This document shows positions 1 through 10,099 of a DNA stretch of 64,000 nucleotides, in pieces. The notes beneath the pieces are model-generated. The model saw nothing but the letters and a program-made list of their open reading frames with translations. It was not told where the DNA came from and did not search any database. Position numbers and translations under genes: made by a program. This DNA comes from Limnephilus marmoratus. Its lineage: Eukaryota; Arthropoda; Insecta; Trichoptera; Limnephilidae. Within the stretch, counting starts at the first letter, position 1, and each line of letters opens with the position of its first letter. The DNA is taken from contig OU862910.1 in NCBI GenBank assembly GCA_917880885.1, positions 56,222,779-56,286,778 on the forward strand, read 5' to 3'.

Positions 1-660
1 TCATCTTTGAAGATGCTGTGTTGAGGGTATATTTTGAGGAAAGGAAGAAGTGAACGTGGGTCTTGAAGACACCCATATTGTAGGAAGGAGGAAACACACA
101 GGCCGGCAAATCGTTCCACAGCTGAGCCGTTCAACTCAAGAACGAGTCATAGAAACGACCAGTTCTCATGTGACTAATGTCAACCATGTACAAAAGTTGG
201 GCGCGTGTTTGTCGTGTTTCCCGACTATGCACCAGTGCTGAGGGGATTAATGACGCTACTTCCTCGGAGCATCTTCCATTGAAATACCGGTAAAACAAGG
301 ACAGCATTCCCACCTTACGCCTGTGCTCTAAAGATTGCAGTACGTCTGTTAAAATGGGAGAATCTATTAAACGGACCGCCCGTTTCTGCACAGAGTCAAG
401 GATTTTTTTAAGGTATGTTGGAGCTCCAGAGCAGAGGTGGCTGCCAAATTCAACCCGATTTGTACAGGGTTAGCAGTTGTGTATCTACTATTAAAGTATC
501 TGCGGGCCCTGTACAGTACACCCAGTTTCTGAGATGCTAACCTAACTCTGGTTTCGATGGAGCCCCCGTACCTACCTGAGATGGTCACTTAGAGTTACAC
601 CAAGCATATCGAAGGAGGTCCTGTTCGGAAGATTGCTTCCGTTGAAGGAGACTAGATTAG
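1..660 (-). pseudogene. LINE-A, 3' end: reverse transcriptase C-terminus, frameshifted
   Basis: Minus-strand remnant of a non-LTR retrotransposon. Two frames continue each other with a shift near 370-390: the first (588-367) reads SQKLGVLYRARRYFNS, the second (391-131) has VQKRAVRLIDSP, GRCSEEVASLIPSA and HMRTGRFYDSF. Such sequences end many insect LINE ORF2 proteins, downstream of the polymerase domain, so the catalytic core is absent. The left window edge cuts the 3' untranslated hairpin tail. The same C-terminus recurs at about 6186-6421 and 17285-17535. A dead, 5'-truncated copy; the exact LINE clade is uncertain. Confidence 0.75.
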
Positions 661-710
661 ATACACATAATAAATTAAAATTTGAAATTGTGTAAGGAAT
701 TAATGAAAAA

Positions 711-735
711 TGATTATTATTATTATTATTATTAA
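711..735. repeat. (ATT)n microsatellite
   Basis: Eight consecutive trinucleotide units just beyond the 5' limit of the LINE-A fragment. Confidence 0.9.
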
Positions 736-818
736 TATCCGCAACCCAATCCAACAGTATTAGGTAATAGCCTTGCGTCTGACGTACACACTCAATTCAC
801 AAATAGATACAAACGGAA

Positions 819-1190
819 ATGCTGCCATCAATATTATTAATTCGCCAAAAAAGCTACTTTTGTAATACGGTTTCTAATTCAAGAATTTGTCAAAGGATGG
901 CGCCACTTACGTTAGCAGGTCGCATGAGGACGTGGTATAAGTTCTACGGATTTGTAAAATTTGAGTGTCTCGGTTACATTATCCCGGTGACTAGCTGTCA
1001 CTGGATCACAGTGGAACCGAGGAACCGGATATTTTTGGAACCAGTTCCTACCGAATTTATAAAATAGTCACCAACAATCAAACTGTCATAGCTATTCAGC
1101 TGAAGCTGAAGCTAGCAGGATCTACTATGGCCTAGCAGCAAAAACCTGCGGAGCGGTTTTTTAACTGTTAGTCCATAGTATTATGTGAAA
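819..1190. repeat. Dispersed repeat, related in inverse orientation to 3466-3740
   Basis: The blocks around 960-1070 (GTGACTAGCTGTCACTGG) and 1120-1170 (paired with CTAGCAGTTAAAAACCCGC) recur reverse-complemented at 3466-3670. The CTAG-type end and lack of inverted terminal repeats suggest a decayed non-autonomous Helitron, but this is not proven. Confidence 0.5.
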
Positions 1191-1204
1191 AAAAAAAACA
1201 AATT

Positions 1205-1290
1205 GTAAAATAATGTTTACCTTCTTCGGGTTTCGAACTCGTATCCTCTGAAGCGAAGCTTACTTCTTACCGCTGCCAGCTTACCACAAA
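1205..1290 (-). repeat. tRNA-like SINE head, degenerate
   Basis: On the minus strand GAGTTCGAAACCC resembles the tRNA B box, preceded by a GCTGGCAGCGGTAAG stretch in the A-box position. The cloverleaf is imperfect, so this is read as a SINE remnant and not a tRNA gene. Confidence 0.4.
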
Positions 1291-1701
1291 GGTCGTCATA
1301 ATTTTGGACTTTAAAAAATTTCTGACGCAAATACTAGGAATTATTGCGTTGTCGGTCAATGACTCAAGTTCCTTTATAGTTTTGACTACGGAAATCAGAA
1401 TATGAGTTCGCGGTTTTGAGGCAAGTAGATAGGTAATGTCCGGGATTTTGGCTTTGAAATATGGTTGAATTAAACCGGTACATACATATTTGATAATTTC
1501 CGGTATTTAAAACAGGGATATATTCCAACTGATGTAATACTGATGAACAGGAGAACAATGAACTCACGATAATAACAATAATAATTTAGAATTTGTGACC
1601 TTTTTAAATACATGGGCAGTACTTTAGCGTATTGATTGCTTTTCATATCTTCAATAATATTTAATAACACCACAATAAACCATAATATATAAATACCCAT
1701 T

Positions 1702-2165
1702 ATTCAATTTGGGAGGCGGGTATGGGAACCGCCCCCCGGGAACCATTTATTAGATTACCAACATCTCTGCCATAGTTCACTCCAAGTGGTTCGCTACGTT
1801 TGGTGATTTAGCAGGGGTGCCCGGATTCATGGGGTTCCGGATCATGGCGGCGGATGCCTCTGCCCACCAACTGCGTGGCAGGCCGGATCGGGAGAGACTG
1901 TTTGAGGAAGACCTATAGATCTCTCCAGCAGGACTCTCCTGAACATCACCTTACTCACGGTGGGAGGGGTTGACTCATACGTCCATCACTCCTGGACACA
2001 CTGACCCCCCAGATTCCTACCCACCCCTCATACATTTTTCCTTCCCACTACTTGTCCTTCCTATCCCTAAAAAACCTCTCCACACAGCATCCCCAAAGAT
2101 GACATAGGCCCTGATGGGGATTTATTTTCCTCAGGGCCTCTTGTGTGGAGCTGATATAAAAAAGG
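1702..2165 (+). mobile_element. SINE-A, near full-length copy
   Basis: Starts with GGGAGGCGGGTATGGG, runs through GGTTCGCTACGTTTGGTG and ends with a self-complementary GGCCCTGATGGGGATT...CCTCAGGGCC tail followed by an A-rich end. At least ten related copies lie in this window. The tail is shared with LINE-A (6186-6421), so this is a short element probably moved by that LINE. No open frame. Confidence 0.7.
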
Positions 2166-2464
2166 AAATATCATTAAACGTAGGTACTTTTAATTTAAAA
2201 AGATGGGACCGATAAGCACAAATTACGTCTGACAAGAAGTAATCAAATGTATGTTAATGATCCTAAGGTAAAAATTATTTCAGCTTCAGAAAACCAACAA
2301 TTGTAATAACCCGTGATTTTTCATAGTGCTAGTAATATCTGTAAACTGTTTCTCAGTGTAACCTATGTCTACTGTTGAAAATAATGCTTCATTTTAAGTT
2401 TCCATAATATTAACAAATAAATAACCACTTGACAAATTTATGGTCAACTTACCAGTTTTTTAAT

Positions 2465-2885
2465 TTTTTTATATGAATACCGCACCAGAGTCCCAACTGC
2501 TCCCGTCTGAAGCCAGTGAGACTATGGCATCCCCAATTGGGGTTTGTTGTGAGGCGGAAGGTAGTGGGGAGGGGAAGGAAATAGGGAAGACGAAGGTGGG
2601 GGAAGTACCTGGCTATTCAGATCTGGTCACCAAACACGGCTAAAGACATTTCAAGCAACATTTCAATTCTGAATGGTGGTCTTACACCAGGACGATACTG
2701 AGAGTATTTTCCACTCTGGAACGTGCTGCAAATATACTATATATTGTTTTAAATTATTTAATTATAAAATAATACAAATTAATCAAATAGAATTTATTTG
2801 CCACGCCGGGATTCGATCCCGCGACTTTCTGTGTGCGAGTCAAGAGCCTTATTACCGCTGGATTAAACCGGCCGTCAAAGTAGTA
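2465..2885 (-). mobile_element. SINE-B, tRNA-derived, full-length but diverged
   Basis: The tRNA-like head lies at about 2800-2885 on the minus strand, with a B box like GGATCGAATCCC. The body contains the CCCCAATTGGGG palindrome and a G/A-rich tract. The distal end carries the 'accgcac..gagtcccaactgctcc' motif seen in all copies. Compare the better copy at 39507-39924. Confidence 0.7.
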
Positions 2886-2942
2886 ATTATTTTAATACGT
2901 TTTCTGTCGTTCTTACTTTGATTTATGTTAACTTTTTATTGT

Positions 2943-3135
2943 TGGATTACCAACACCTCTGCATTGAGTCGCCCCTATTGGTTCGCTATGCTTGGTAACT
3001 AGCACTGGTTCATGGGATAAGGTTTGTCCAGAACTTGGTGGCAGCCTGCTTCGCGGGCTGGGACCCTTTGCCGGATTCTGTAAACCATCGCTTCTGGACA
3101 CGCTGACCTCCAGAATCCTATGCCGGTTTTCTTCC
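2943..3135 (+). mobile_element. SINE-A fragment
   Basis: Matches the 5' half of SINE-A (TTGGATTACCAACACCTCTG, then the GGTTCGCTA block) and stops before the hairpin tail. Confidence 0.65.
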
Positions 3136-3465
3136 CAGAACTTCTTCCCTTCTATACTACTGCAAAATAATAATTACTGCAAAATAAATCTACGAAAATT
3201 ATACTGGAAAAAAATTGATAAACGAAAGTCAAAGACATATAGAAAGAGTTAAATATCTTGTCTTTTATACAAATTATTTACTGGAATACTTTATTTATAA
3301 TCTACAACTTCAGTAACGACAATACATCAACTGAATTTCTGAGAAAATTTGAAAACCAGCAACAATAGCACATCCATGAGATGAGGAAAAAAAAATAATT
3401 GATGCTATTTCTATTTTTGATACTGGAAATTCGTAGTAGAATTCCATTATATTAATATATACTAG

Positions 3466-3740
3466 CAGTTAAAAACCCGCTAGGCCCTGTGGGTGGCTTT
3501 TTGTTCGTCTTCACCCAGTTAGTGTTGGTGACAATTTTATAAATTCCTCTCGTTCCTCCGATCCACTGTCAACCAGTGATAGCTAGTCATCGGGACAAAG
3601 TAACCGGGACGGGCAATGACGTCATATTTAGTAAATAGCCGCGTGATACTACTAAGTACCACCGTAAATCTTTCTATATCCGAAGAAATACTACAAATTC
3701 ACTAATTCGCAGTACTTATACCTATGGGGGCACGTCCCCA
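3466..3740. repeat. Helitron-like repeat, inverse partner of 819-1190
   Basis: Begins ACTAGCAGTTAAAAACCCGC and shares the GATAGCTAGTCATCGGGAC region with the earlier copy in reverse orientation. No coding potential. Confidence 0.45.
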
Positions 3741-3788
3741 GTAAATATGCTACTTATTTTTTTCATAATTTGAGGAACGTTTGACTTT

Positions 3789-4430
3789 TGGCCCGTTTCA
3801 TAAAGAATCTTAATTTTAGATTTTGATACCAAAATAACCAACTAATAATTTTTATAATCAAAAGATATATCAAATACGTGACCTACTTTATTTTTTTGCT
3901 TTGAATTATAAGACATAAGCCTTTAAAGATTTTAATGGTTAATGAGTGAATTGGGTGAATAAATTAAAAATATGAAATACAATAATTTTATTACATTCGT
4001 TTAAAAAATATAATGAAAAATAATAATTCAAAATAAGTTTTGTGGGTTTTAATTTTTATAATACATGTAAACGACAAATTTTTGTTTTGGCGTGAAATCA
4101 TATCATAGATATGGCATTACGCCAATCAAAATGATATAATTTATTTATAGGTTTTATTTTTCATTTCATCATATTTTATTAATAAATGATGTAAATTTTT
4201 TTTTATGTTTAAAATTACGTTTTTTTTTACTCTCAAATAATTGCCAAGTTGCCTTTAAAATCTTGAGACATAAAAATATTTCAAGGCCTGTATCTTATAA
4301 TTTAAACCAAAAATAAATAAAGTAGCCCATATCCATACTAGATGTACCTTTTTATTACATAAATAAATTTTCAGTTTGGTTGGGTATTTTGAAATCGAAT
4401 CAAAAATTAAGATTTGTTTGAAACGGGCCA
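3789..4430. mobile_element. MITE with about 30 bp terminal inverted repeats
   Basis: The left end TGGCCCGTTTCATAAAGAAT matches the reverse complement of the right end (TGGCCCGTTTCAAACAAATC). The interior is AT-rich and non-coding and contains a smaller palindrome around 4090-4135 (TGGCGTGAAAT / ATTACGCCAA). No clear target duplication, so the superfamily is open. Confidence 0.6.
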
Positions 4431-4984
4431 TGCAATCTTTCCTCGTCATGTGCTAAGTCATGTAAAATGTGAACAAATAAGTAAAGTCCAGCAGAGCGTT
4501 GATAATGCATTTTTTAATAACGTTGTCTGCTAAAAGTCGTGATTTCTGGGTCGAGAAAACAAGAACTCAAATTTCTTCCAAGGACTATTATAAAGGAGGT
4601 ATTATAAAGATCAGGAAGTGTTTGTTTATTATTAACCGTTAATATTATTACTAAACAATGTTTATCACGTTTAACAAATTAAGATAATTAAACCTACATC
4701 AAAAGTTGCACCGAAATACGTTTTGTCCCCAAAAAATAAATACATAGGTATTTACGTGTTGATATTAGAGTTTCCTTATAAATTATAATGTACTTAAAGC
4801 GGTAATCTTTGCTATAATAACGTAATAATCAACGATTAAGTGGAACTGTATACAAATATGCACATTCAATAGAGAATATTCTATTAGTGAGATATTTATA
4901 ATTTCCTTATCTTTGGTTTGTTATGTATAAATAAAAGATATAAGGAAAAAAATGCTTCAATTCTAATAATTTAGATTTTGTTTA
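4431..4984. other. AT-rich spacer, nothing recognised
   Basis: No frame, tRNA or repeat match within the window was found in this stretch. Confidence 0.5.
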
Positions 4985-4992
4985 TTAGTACT

Positions 4993-5070
4993 TACGGCAT
5001 CCGTGGTCGAGGGGTAAGACTCTCGACTCACAATTCTTCGGATTGTGAGTCGAGAGTCTGAACGAAGTCT
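4993..5070 (+). repeat. SINE tRNA-like head with a 17 bp perfect hairpin
   Basis: CATCCGTGGTCGAGGGGTAAG resembles the SINE-B A-box region. From 5018 to 5058 a perfect 17 bp stem (GACTCTCGACTCACAAT and its complement) closes on the loop TCTTCGG, unlike any tRNA arm. It looks like a partial inverted duplication of the SINE head. Confidence 0.55.
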
Positions 5071-5325
5071 CCTATTACATAGTATAAAATGAAGTCGCTC
5101 AAAATGTGTGTACGTATAGATCTTTTAAACTACGCAACGGATTTTCATGCGGTTTTCACCAATAGATAGAATGATTCAAGAAGAAGGTTTATAAGAGAAA
5201 AGCCGAGAAATTCAAATATTCAATTCAGGCAGCAGGCAGCTGTCAGCGGGTGGTTTGGATTTTATAAAGGTTGGGTAATAGCGTTGTGTATCACACAGCA
5301 ACGTGTGACCGGGTCTGCTAGTTTT
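5070..5325 (+). mobile_element. Non-autonomous Helitron-like element
   Basis: Contains TATAAAATGAAGTCGCT followed by AACTACGCAACGGATTTTCA, and ends GTGTGACCGGGTCTGCTAG. This architecture is widespread in insect non-autonomous Helitrons. A reverse-strand relative of its 5' half lies at 17535-17730. No coding capacity. Confidence 0.6.
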
Positions 5326-5339
5326 ACAATAAATTAATA

Positions 5340-5640
5340 AAAAAAACATTTAATTTATTAGCGGCACGTCCCAGAGTGGAAGATACTCCTCAGCATCGCC
5401 CTGGTATAAGACCACCATTCAGAATTGAAAAGTTGCTTGAAATGGCTTTAGCCGTGTTTGGTGGCCAGATCTCAGTATTGAATAGCCAAGTACTTCCCCA
5501 CCTTCTTTTTCCCCATTTCCTTCCCCTCCCCACTCCCTTCACCCTCACAGCATACCCCAATTGGGGATGCCATAGTCTCACTGCCTCCAGACGGGAGCAG
5601 TTGGGACTCTTGTGTGGTATTCGTATAAAAAAGTAGAATT
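5340..5640 (+). mobile_element. SINE-B, 5'-truncated
   Basis: Body and 3' end of SINE-B without the tRNA head: AGAGTGGAAGATACT, the AATTGGGG core and GACGGGAGCAGTTGGGACTC, ending in a short A run at 5627-5634. The overlapping frames on both strands are accidents of the repeat. Confidence 0.7.
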
Positions 5641-5689
5641 TAACAGTGATGACAAATAATACATACATATATTGATAGAAACAAATCAC

Positions 5690-5870
5690 AATTTGTGAGA
5701 CGGTTGAGGAACCATTTATTGAATAATCAAAACCTCTGATATAGGCTATAGGTCACCATAATGGTTCGCTACGCTTGGTGACTTAGTGACGGGCTTCGTG
5801 GGTGAGATTTGTCTGGGTCTTGGTGGCGAATGTGCCTGCTCATCTTCTGCGTTGCGGTCCGGATTTGACT
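5690..5870 (+). mobile_element. SINE-A fragment
   Basis: Partial copy of the SINE-A 5' half (GAGGAACCATTTATTGAATA, GGTTCGCTACGCTTGGTGAC), diverged. Confidence 0.6.
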
Positions 5871-5879
5871 CGCACATCA

Positions 5880-6000
5880 AAACTAGAAAATGTCAAAAAA
5901 GTCATCGCAGACAAAAATTTAATTTACATTTTTTACTCAAAATAATGTCGGAAGTCACTGGTTAAAGTAAGTCAAGTACGTCCCTTAACACCCTGTATGC
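5880..6000. repeat. Dispersed repeat shared inverted with 17740-17860
   Basis: The GTTAAAGTAAGTCAAGTACG region and its neighbours recur reverse-complemented near 17770-17800. Unclassified. Confidence 0.5.
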
Positions 6001-6149
6001 ACGATACCAAAATAGAATTCTATTATCATTTTTTTATTTTATTTTATGATTGATCTCTTACTAATAGGCCGTGACCAGCCACTGGAGCCAAATGTATGTT
6101 GTCGGGTAAAAGATAGATGTGAGGATATAGTCGAGGAAGAAGATGGTTA

Positions 6150-6500
6150 GGTTGTACATGGCTTTTCAGATCTGGTGACCGAAAAGGGCTTTTTTTTACG
6201 TTAACTCCACGCAGGAGGCCCTGAGGAAAATAATTTCCCTCAGGGCCTATGTCATCTGGGATGCTGTGTGGAGGGTTTTTTTGAGGAGAGGAAGGAATGA
6301 ATATTGGTCTTGAAGAGACCCATGTTGTAGGAAGGAGGAAACACAGAGGCCGGCAAATCATTCCACAGCCGAGCTGTTGAACACAAGAACGAGTCGAAGA
6401 AACGACCCGTTCTCATGTGGCAAGTCATTTCAAGCAATATTTCGATTTGTAATGGTGATCTTTCACCAAGGCGATACTGAGAGTATCTACCACTCTGAGT
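6150..6500 (-). mobile_element. SINE-B fragment split by a LINE-A insertion
   Basis: The SINE-B block TTCAGATCTGGTGACCGAAA ends near 6190 and resumes near 6422 with CATTTCAAGCAATATTTCGA. The intervening DNA is the LINE-A 3' end. The SINE then stops at 6500, where foldback element FB1 begins. Confidence 0.65.
6186..6421 (-). pseudogene. LINE-A 3' end with hairpin tail, inside SINE-B
   Basis: On the minus strand this encodes HMRTGRFFDSFLCSTARLW then NDLPASVFPPSYNMGLFKT, a typical LINE ORF2 C-terminus, followed by a stop and a 3' UTR containing the GGCCCTGAGG / CCTCAGGGCC inverted repeat and a terminal A-run (T-run on plus, 6190-6197). 5'-truncated. It shows that the hairpin tail belongs to a LINE, which links LINE-A to SINE-A. 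Confidence 0.75.
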
Positions 6501-7252
6501 GACTCCAGATACTAATATCTATAGCCTATGTGTCGGACGAATATCTACAGCTCATATGTTGGACTAATATCTACGGAGCTAAGGTCGGACGAATCTCTAT
6601 GAAGGTCCTAGTGGTGACTAATATCTATGGAGCGTAGGTTGGACTAATATCTACAGAGGGCAGCTGAGCAAGAGGTTTTACGGAAAAGCATAAATTACTT
6701 CAATTACGTATGTAATTACTAATTACGTAAAGGCTTAAACGTTTAACGTTTGCTGTTTACGAGGACAATAATTTATTGAACAAACATGGAGGTCATAATA
6801 CAAAGATATTTACTTATTTCGAAATACACGACACCACAACCTAACCTAACCTAATCTTACCTAACCTAACCTAACTGACATAGAAATGGTCATGGTAACA
6901 GACTAAATAATTTAGAAGCACTCGAGATAAAGAAAGCTGTTGAAACAAAAACCCAAATCCTTAATAATCAGCTAAATGTGTCCAATAGTCCGATATTAGT
7001 GATTTTTACAAACATTCATACGTAAATTAAGTTTTTTCAACTGCATACGCAATATTACGTTTATTCCAATATGCTGTACATAATTGCAAATCCAACCTCT
7101 GCCAGTGCTGTAGATATTCGTCCACACTTTGGTTCTCATAGATATTAGTCAGCAGTTTGAGCTGTAGATATTCGTCCTGACTTTGGTTCTCATATATATT
7201 AGTCCAATTTGTTCAGTTTTTGGTATTCCTGTAGATATTAGTAGACGCCTCC
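6501..7252. mobile_element. Foldback element FB1, copy 1
   Basis: A 752 bp non-coding element flanked by the 8 bp direct repeat CTCTGAGT (6493-6500 and 7253-7260). Both ends are arrays of roughly 30-40 bp units alternating CTAATATCTAC and CGAATATCTAC. The arrays are inverted relative to each other, so the element can fold back. The centre holds a CCTAACCTAACC tract (6838-6876) and the palindromic AATTACGTATGTAATTA. The terminal repeats are short and imperfect (TACTAATATCTA). A second copy is split at 21033-23834. No transposase; the target length would fit hAT- or P-type mobilisation. Confidence 0.8.
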
Positions 7253-7309
7253 CTCTGAGTACTAATGTGTTTTTAAAACAGGAAAATGACCAAAAACACA
7301 TTTCTATTA

Positions 7310-7479
7310 GGGAACGTACCCAAACTACGTGACCAACTTTTTGCAATTTTTAACCCCCCCCCCCCCCCCCCCCCCCGGTGACCAAAATCCTAAGGAACCC
7401 GCCGCTCATTTGTATGGAGCGTGACCTTTTGAAGACCCCCCCCCCCCCTAAAAGTGTCACGTAGTATGGGTACGTTCCC
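7310..7479. mobile_element. Harbinger-like MITE with poly-C tracts
   Basis: The inverted ends GGGAACGTACCCAAACTACG and CGTAGTATGGGTACGTTCCC are flanked by TTA on both sides (7307-7309, 7480-7482). The TTA duplication is typical of PIF/Harbinger. The interior carries C runs of 23 (7354-7376) and 13 (7436-7448). Confidence 0.7.
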
Positions 7480-7482
7480 TTA

Positions 7483-8000
7483 CTGGTAAATAAATGCTCT
7501 AGGAAAGATGAAACAAGTTACGGATTTTCAAATTTTCTAAGAAAATCATTTATGGATTTTTCAATGGAAAATTAAAATTACCAGGAAAATAATAATTCTG
7601 TCACATAATAACATAATTATCTAATCAATCGCTGTAATAGAAATTGTGATTATATGTGGCTCTAACCATCAAAATCTGTTTAAACATGGAAGATAATATT
7701 AGCGACTCCCAAACGAAAATTCGAAACTGAAAAATCCGAAAAAGATTCGATTGCGTCACGGACCTTAGCCTTGCCGGGGCTCTGCCCTAACCACCGAGTT
7801 AATTCGACCCTATTCCCTGTCATATAAGTGTATATCTGCATCATACTTTGACTAAGAACCACCAACATTTTTTAAATTTTCTTAACGCATATTTTAATTG
7901 GCCGCTATATTTATGTATGATTGCAAGATTCTTCCAGAAAAAAAAAAAATCTTTTTAACCCAATTTAATGATTATTCCTATGGCTTATTTCTAAAAGGGC
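7483..8000. other. Spacer, nothing recognised
   Basis: AT-rich. A possible degenerate tRNA-like segment on the minus strand near 7740-7810 (GAATTAACTCGGTGGTTAGG) is too decayed to call. Confidence 0.4.
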
Positions 8001-8004
8001 AATA

Positions 8005-8690
8005 ATGTCAATTTTTTTAAAATTGCACGAGGTCTTCGTTGAATATGCTCTTTTTAGCAGATTTAATTTCAAGAAAAGCGCTATTATTGTTTTTGTATAC
8101 TTGGGCTGCAATGTAAATGATAGATGGGATCCTTCAGTTGAAATCAAATGCCGCATTGAGCAAGCTCGTGCAACCTTTATCCGCATGAAAAAAATGTTCT
8201 GCAGTCATGATCTCAACCTTGGATTACGAATGCGAATGGTCAGAAGCTACGTGTTTTCGATATTATTTTACGGAATGGAAGCATGGACACTTACTGAAGA
8301 ACTAATTAGGCGGCTTGAAGCATTCGAGATGTGGATCTACAGAAGAATACTTAAAATAAGCTGGATGGACAGGGTTACAAACGAAGATGTTATGGTTCGG
8401 ATGAATAAAGAAAATGAAGTAATTAAAACTATAAAAATCCGAAAACTTCAATATCTTGGACATGTGATGAGACATCCAGAGAAGTATGAAATCTTGCATC
8501 TCATAATGCAGGGAAAGATTGCCGGAAGACGGGGCCCTGGAAGAAGGAGAACCTCATGGCTGAAAAACCTGAGACAGTGGTTTGGCCAGTCTACCGTGGA
8601 GCTGTTCCGGGCCGCAGTAAACAAAGTCCGCATAGCCAACATGATAGCCAACGTCCGTTGAACGGACAGGGCACAAGAAGAAGAAGAAGA
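8005..8690 (+). pseudogene. LINE-R: 3' end of a non-LTR reverse transcriptase ORF, 5'-truncated
   Basis: A 218-residue frame to the stop at 8661. From about residue 33 it reads YLGCNVN, EIKCRIEQARATFIRMKK, LFYGMEAWTLT, LEAFEMWIYRRILKISW, LQYLGHVMRHP and GRRGPGRRRTSWLKNLRQW, the domain following the polymerase in RTE-like and related LINEs. The first 30 codons are not conserved-looking and are probably flanking DNA. The 3' UTR ends in (GAA)n at 8676-8691, a usual tail of this family. An opposite-strand relative lies at 48177-48543. The catalytic core is missing. Confidence 0.75.
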
Positions 8691-8691
8691 A

Positions 8692-9210
8692 TTGTTTTTG
8701 TGTTTAATTCTTAGAACTCCATTAATTAAAAAAAAATATATATATTAATTTTAATAGTGTTATTATTAAGTTATGCAAGAAATTTAATTATTTTATTATT
8801 GTCACTACCGTTTCGATTTACAAGGCCATTATAAAAGTGTGGAATTTTAAAAATGATCCTGTAAGCCAAAACAGCAGGCTGTCAAAACAATAACAAAAAA
8901 ACTAAAATACTTGCAGAATTTAAAAATAACATTTATTATGAAATTTAATTTTAAATAAAGTTTTAGGAAAATTAGTTTTCTATTGTACCGTTGGCTTTCG
9001 AAAATCGATATATCCTTTTTTGAATTCGATAGGTTCCTTTAGAATTCGGAATATTAACACAATTTATAGACGAAATCGAAAAAAAATTTTTTCCGAAAAC
9101 TGATATTGCCCCTTTTAGAAGCAAGCCACATGTCTTATGAAAAATGTCAAAAAGTGAATGCGGACTTCCAATTCATATTAAGGTTTGTATTTGAATTCAA
9201 CATTGCCAAT
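8692..9210. other. AT-rich spacer, nothing recognised
   Basis: No supported gene or repeat; several short homopolymer runs only. Confidence 0.45.
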
Positions 9211-9214
9211 CCAT

Positions 9215-9572
9215 ACTAATATTATAAATGCGAAAGTGCGTGTGTCCTGCTTTCACGCCTAAACCACTGAACCGATTTTAAAAATTCTTTCACCAATAGA
9301 AAGCTACATTATAAGCGAGTAACATAGGCTGTATATGACAGTTAGCTCTGGCGTTATGAAATTCGTATAAATGAAAATGTGTGTATTTCATATACTTTAG
9401 CAACAGGGAGAATGGCAGAGGGAAGGTGGGATTCGCAGTGAAGGAAGAGACAAGGGAGGGGGAAGGCGGAGAAGGTGGAAGGGAGCATGGGCATACGGGA
9501 AAGGACATGCAGGGACAATCAATTTATTTCTTTGAATGGCATTGCAACGCATGCCGGGTACCAGCTAGTTTA
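9215..9572 (+). mobile_element. Helitron-like element with purine-rich core, copy 1
   Basis: Begins ATACTAATATTATAAATGCG, a well-known start of insect non-autonomous Helitrons, and ends GCATGCCGGGTACCAGCTAG. Between them lies an almost pure G/A tract (9405-9500). The GGACATGCAGGGACAATCAA module and CTAG end are shared with copies at 17880-18465, 39170-39480, 48940-49440 and 51885-52122. Overlapping frames on both strands come from the biased tract. Confidence 0.7.
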
Positions 9573-9724
9573 ATTGGCGTTTGACGTTTCAGAATGTGAA
9601 TTCAGTTTCAGTGCCGGCAACCCGGACGTTTATTTTATTTTCATTTACGTACATAGATTTTTTTTAACCACCTCACTAGACAAAGTCTGTTTCGAGGCTG
9701 ATAAATAACACGATATTTTTTTGC

Positions 9725-9797
9725 ATTAAATCCACACAGGAGGCCTGAAGAAAATAATTTCCCTCAGGGCCTATGTCTTCTGGGATGCTGTGTGGTA
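9725..9797 (-). mobile_element. LINE-A/SINE-A 3' tail
   Basis: Only the shared hairpin tail is present: CCACACAGGAGGCCTGAAGA, AATTTCCCTCAGGGCCTATG and GATGCTGTGTGG. Orientation is minus. Confidence 0.65.
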
Positions 9798-9799
9798 TT

Positions 9800-10085
9800 T
9801 ATTAAAAAAAGGTATACACATATCAAAGTAGACATGTGTATAAAAAGATAAAAAAAAATATATATTTAAAAATATTAAATAAAAAGATAAAAATAAAACG
9901 ACAAAAATATATGCATGTGTGTACACACATGAACAAACACTAATGCTTACATTTTTATCCATATGTACATGTATAAGTACATTCATATATATACACGTAC
10001 GTATGCATATACACACATGCATACACACAGAAATACATACATAGTGTTGTTCTGTCCAATATTTACATATAAATTTAGTTTTAGT
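9800..10085. repeat. Low-complexity AT and (CATA)n-like sequence
   Basis: Alternating A-rich runs and TGTATACACAC-type simple sequence. It gives long but biased frames on both strands, which are not genes. Confidence 0.6.
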
Positions 10086-10099
10086 TTTCTGATATATTT

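Noticed and set aside
6838..6876. (CCTAA)n tract as a chromosome end or fusion point
   Set aside because: Only about seven units, and the same tract occurs at the same place in the second FB1 copy, so it travels with the element.
6501..7252. Regular short repeats resembling a CRISPR array
   Set aside because: Units alternate in sequence, lie in inverse orientation at the two ends, have no unique spacers, and sit in eukaryotic DNA within a duplicated target site.
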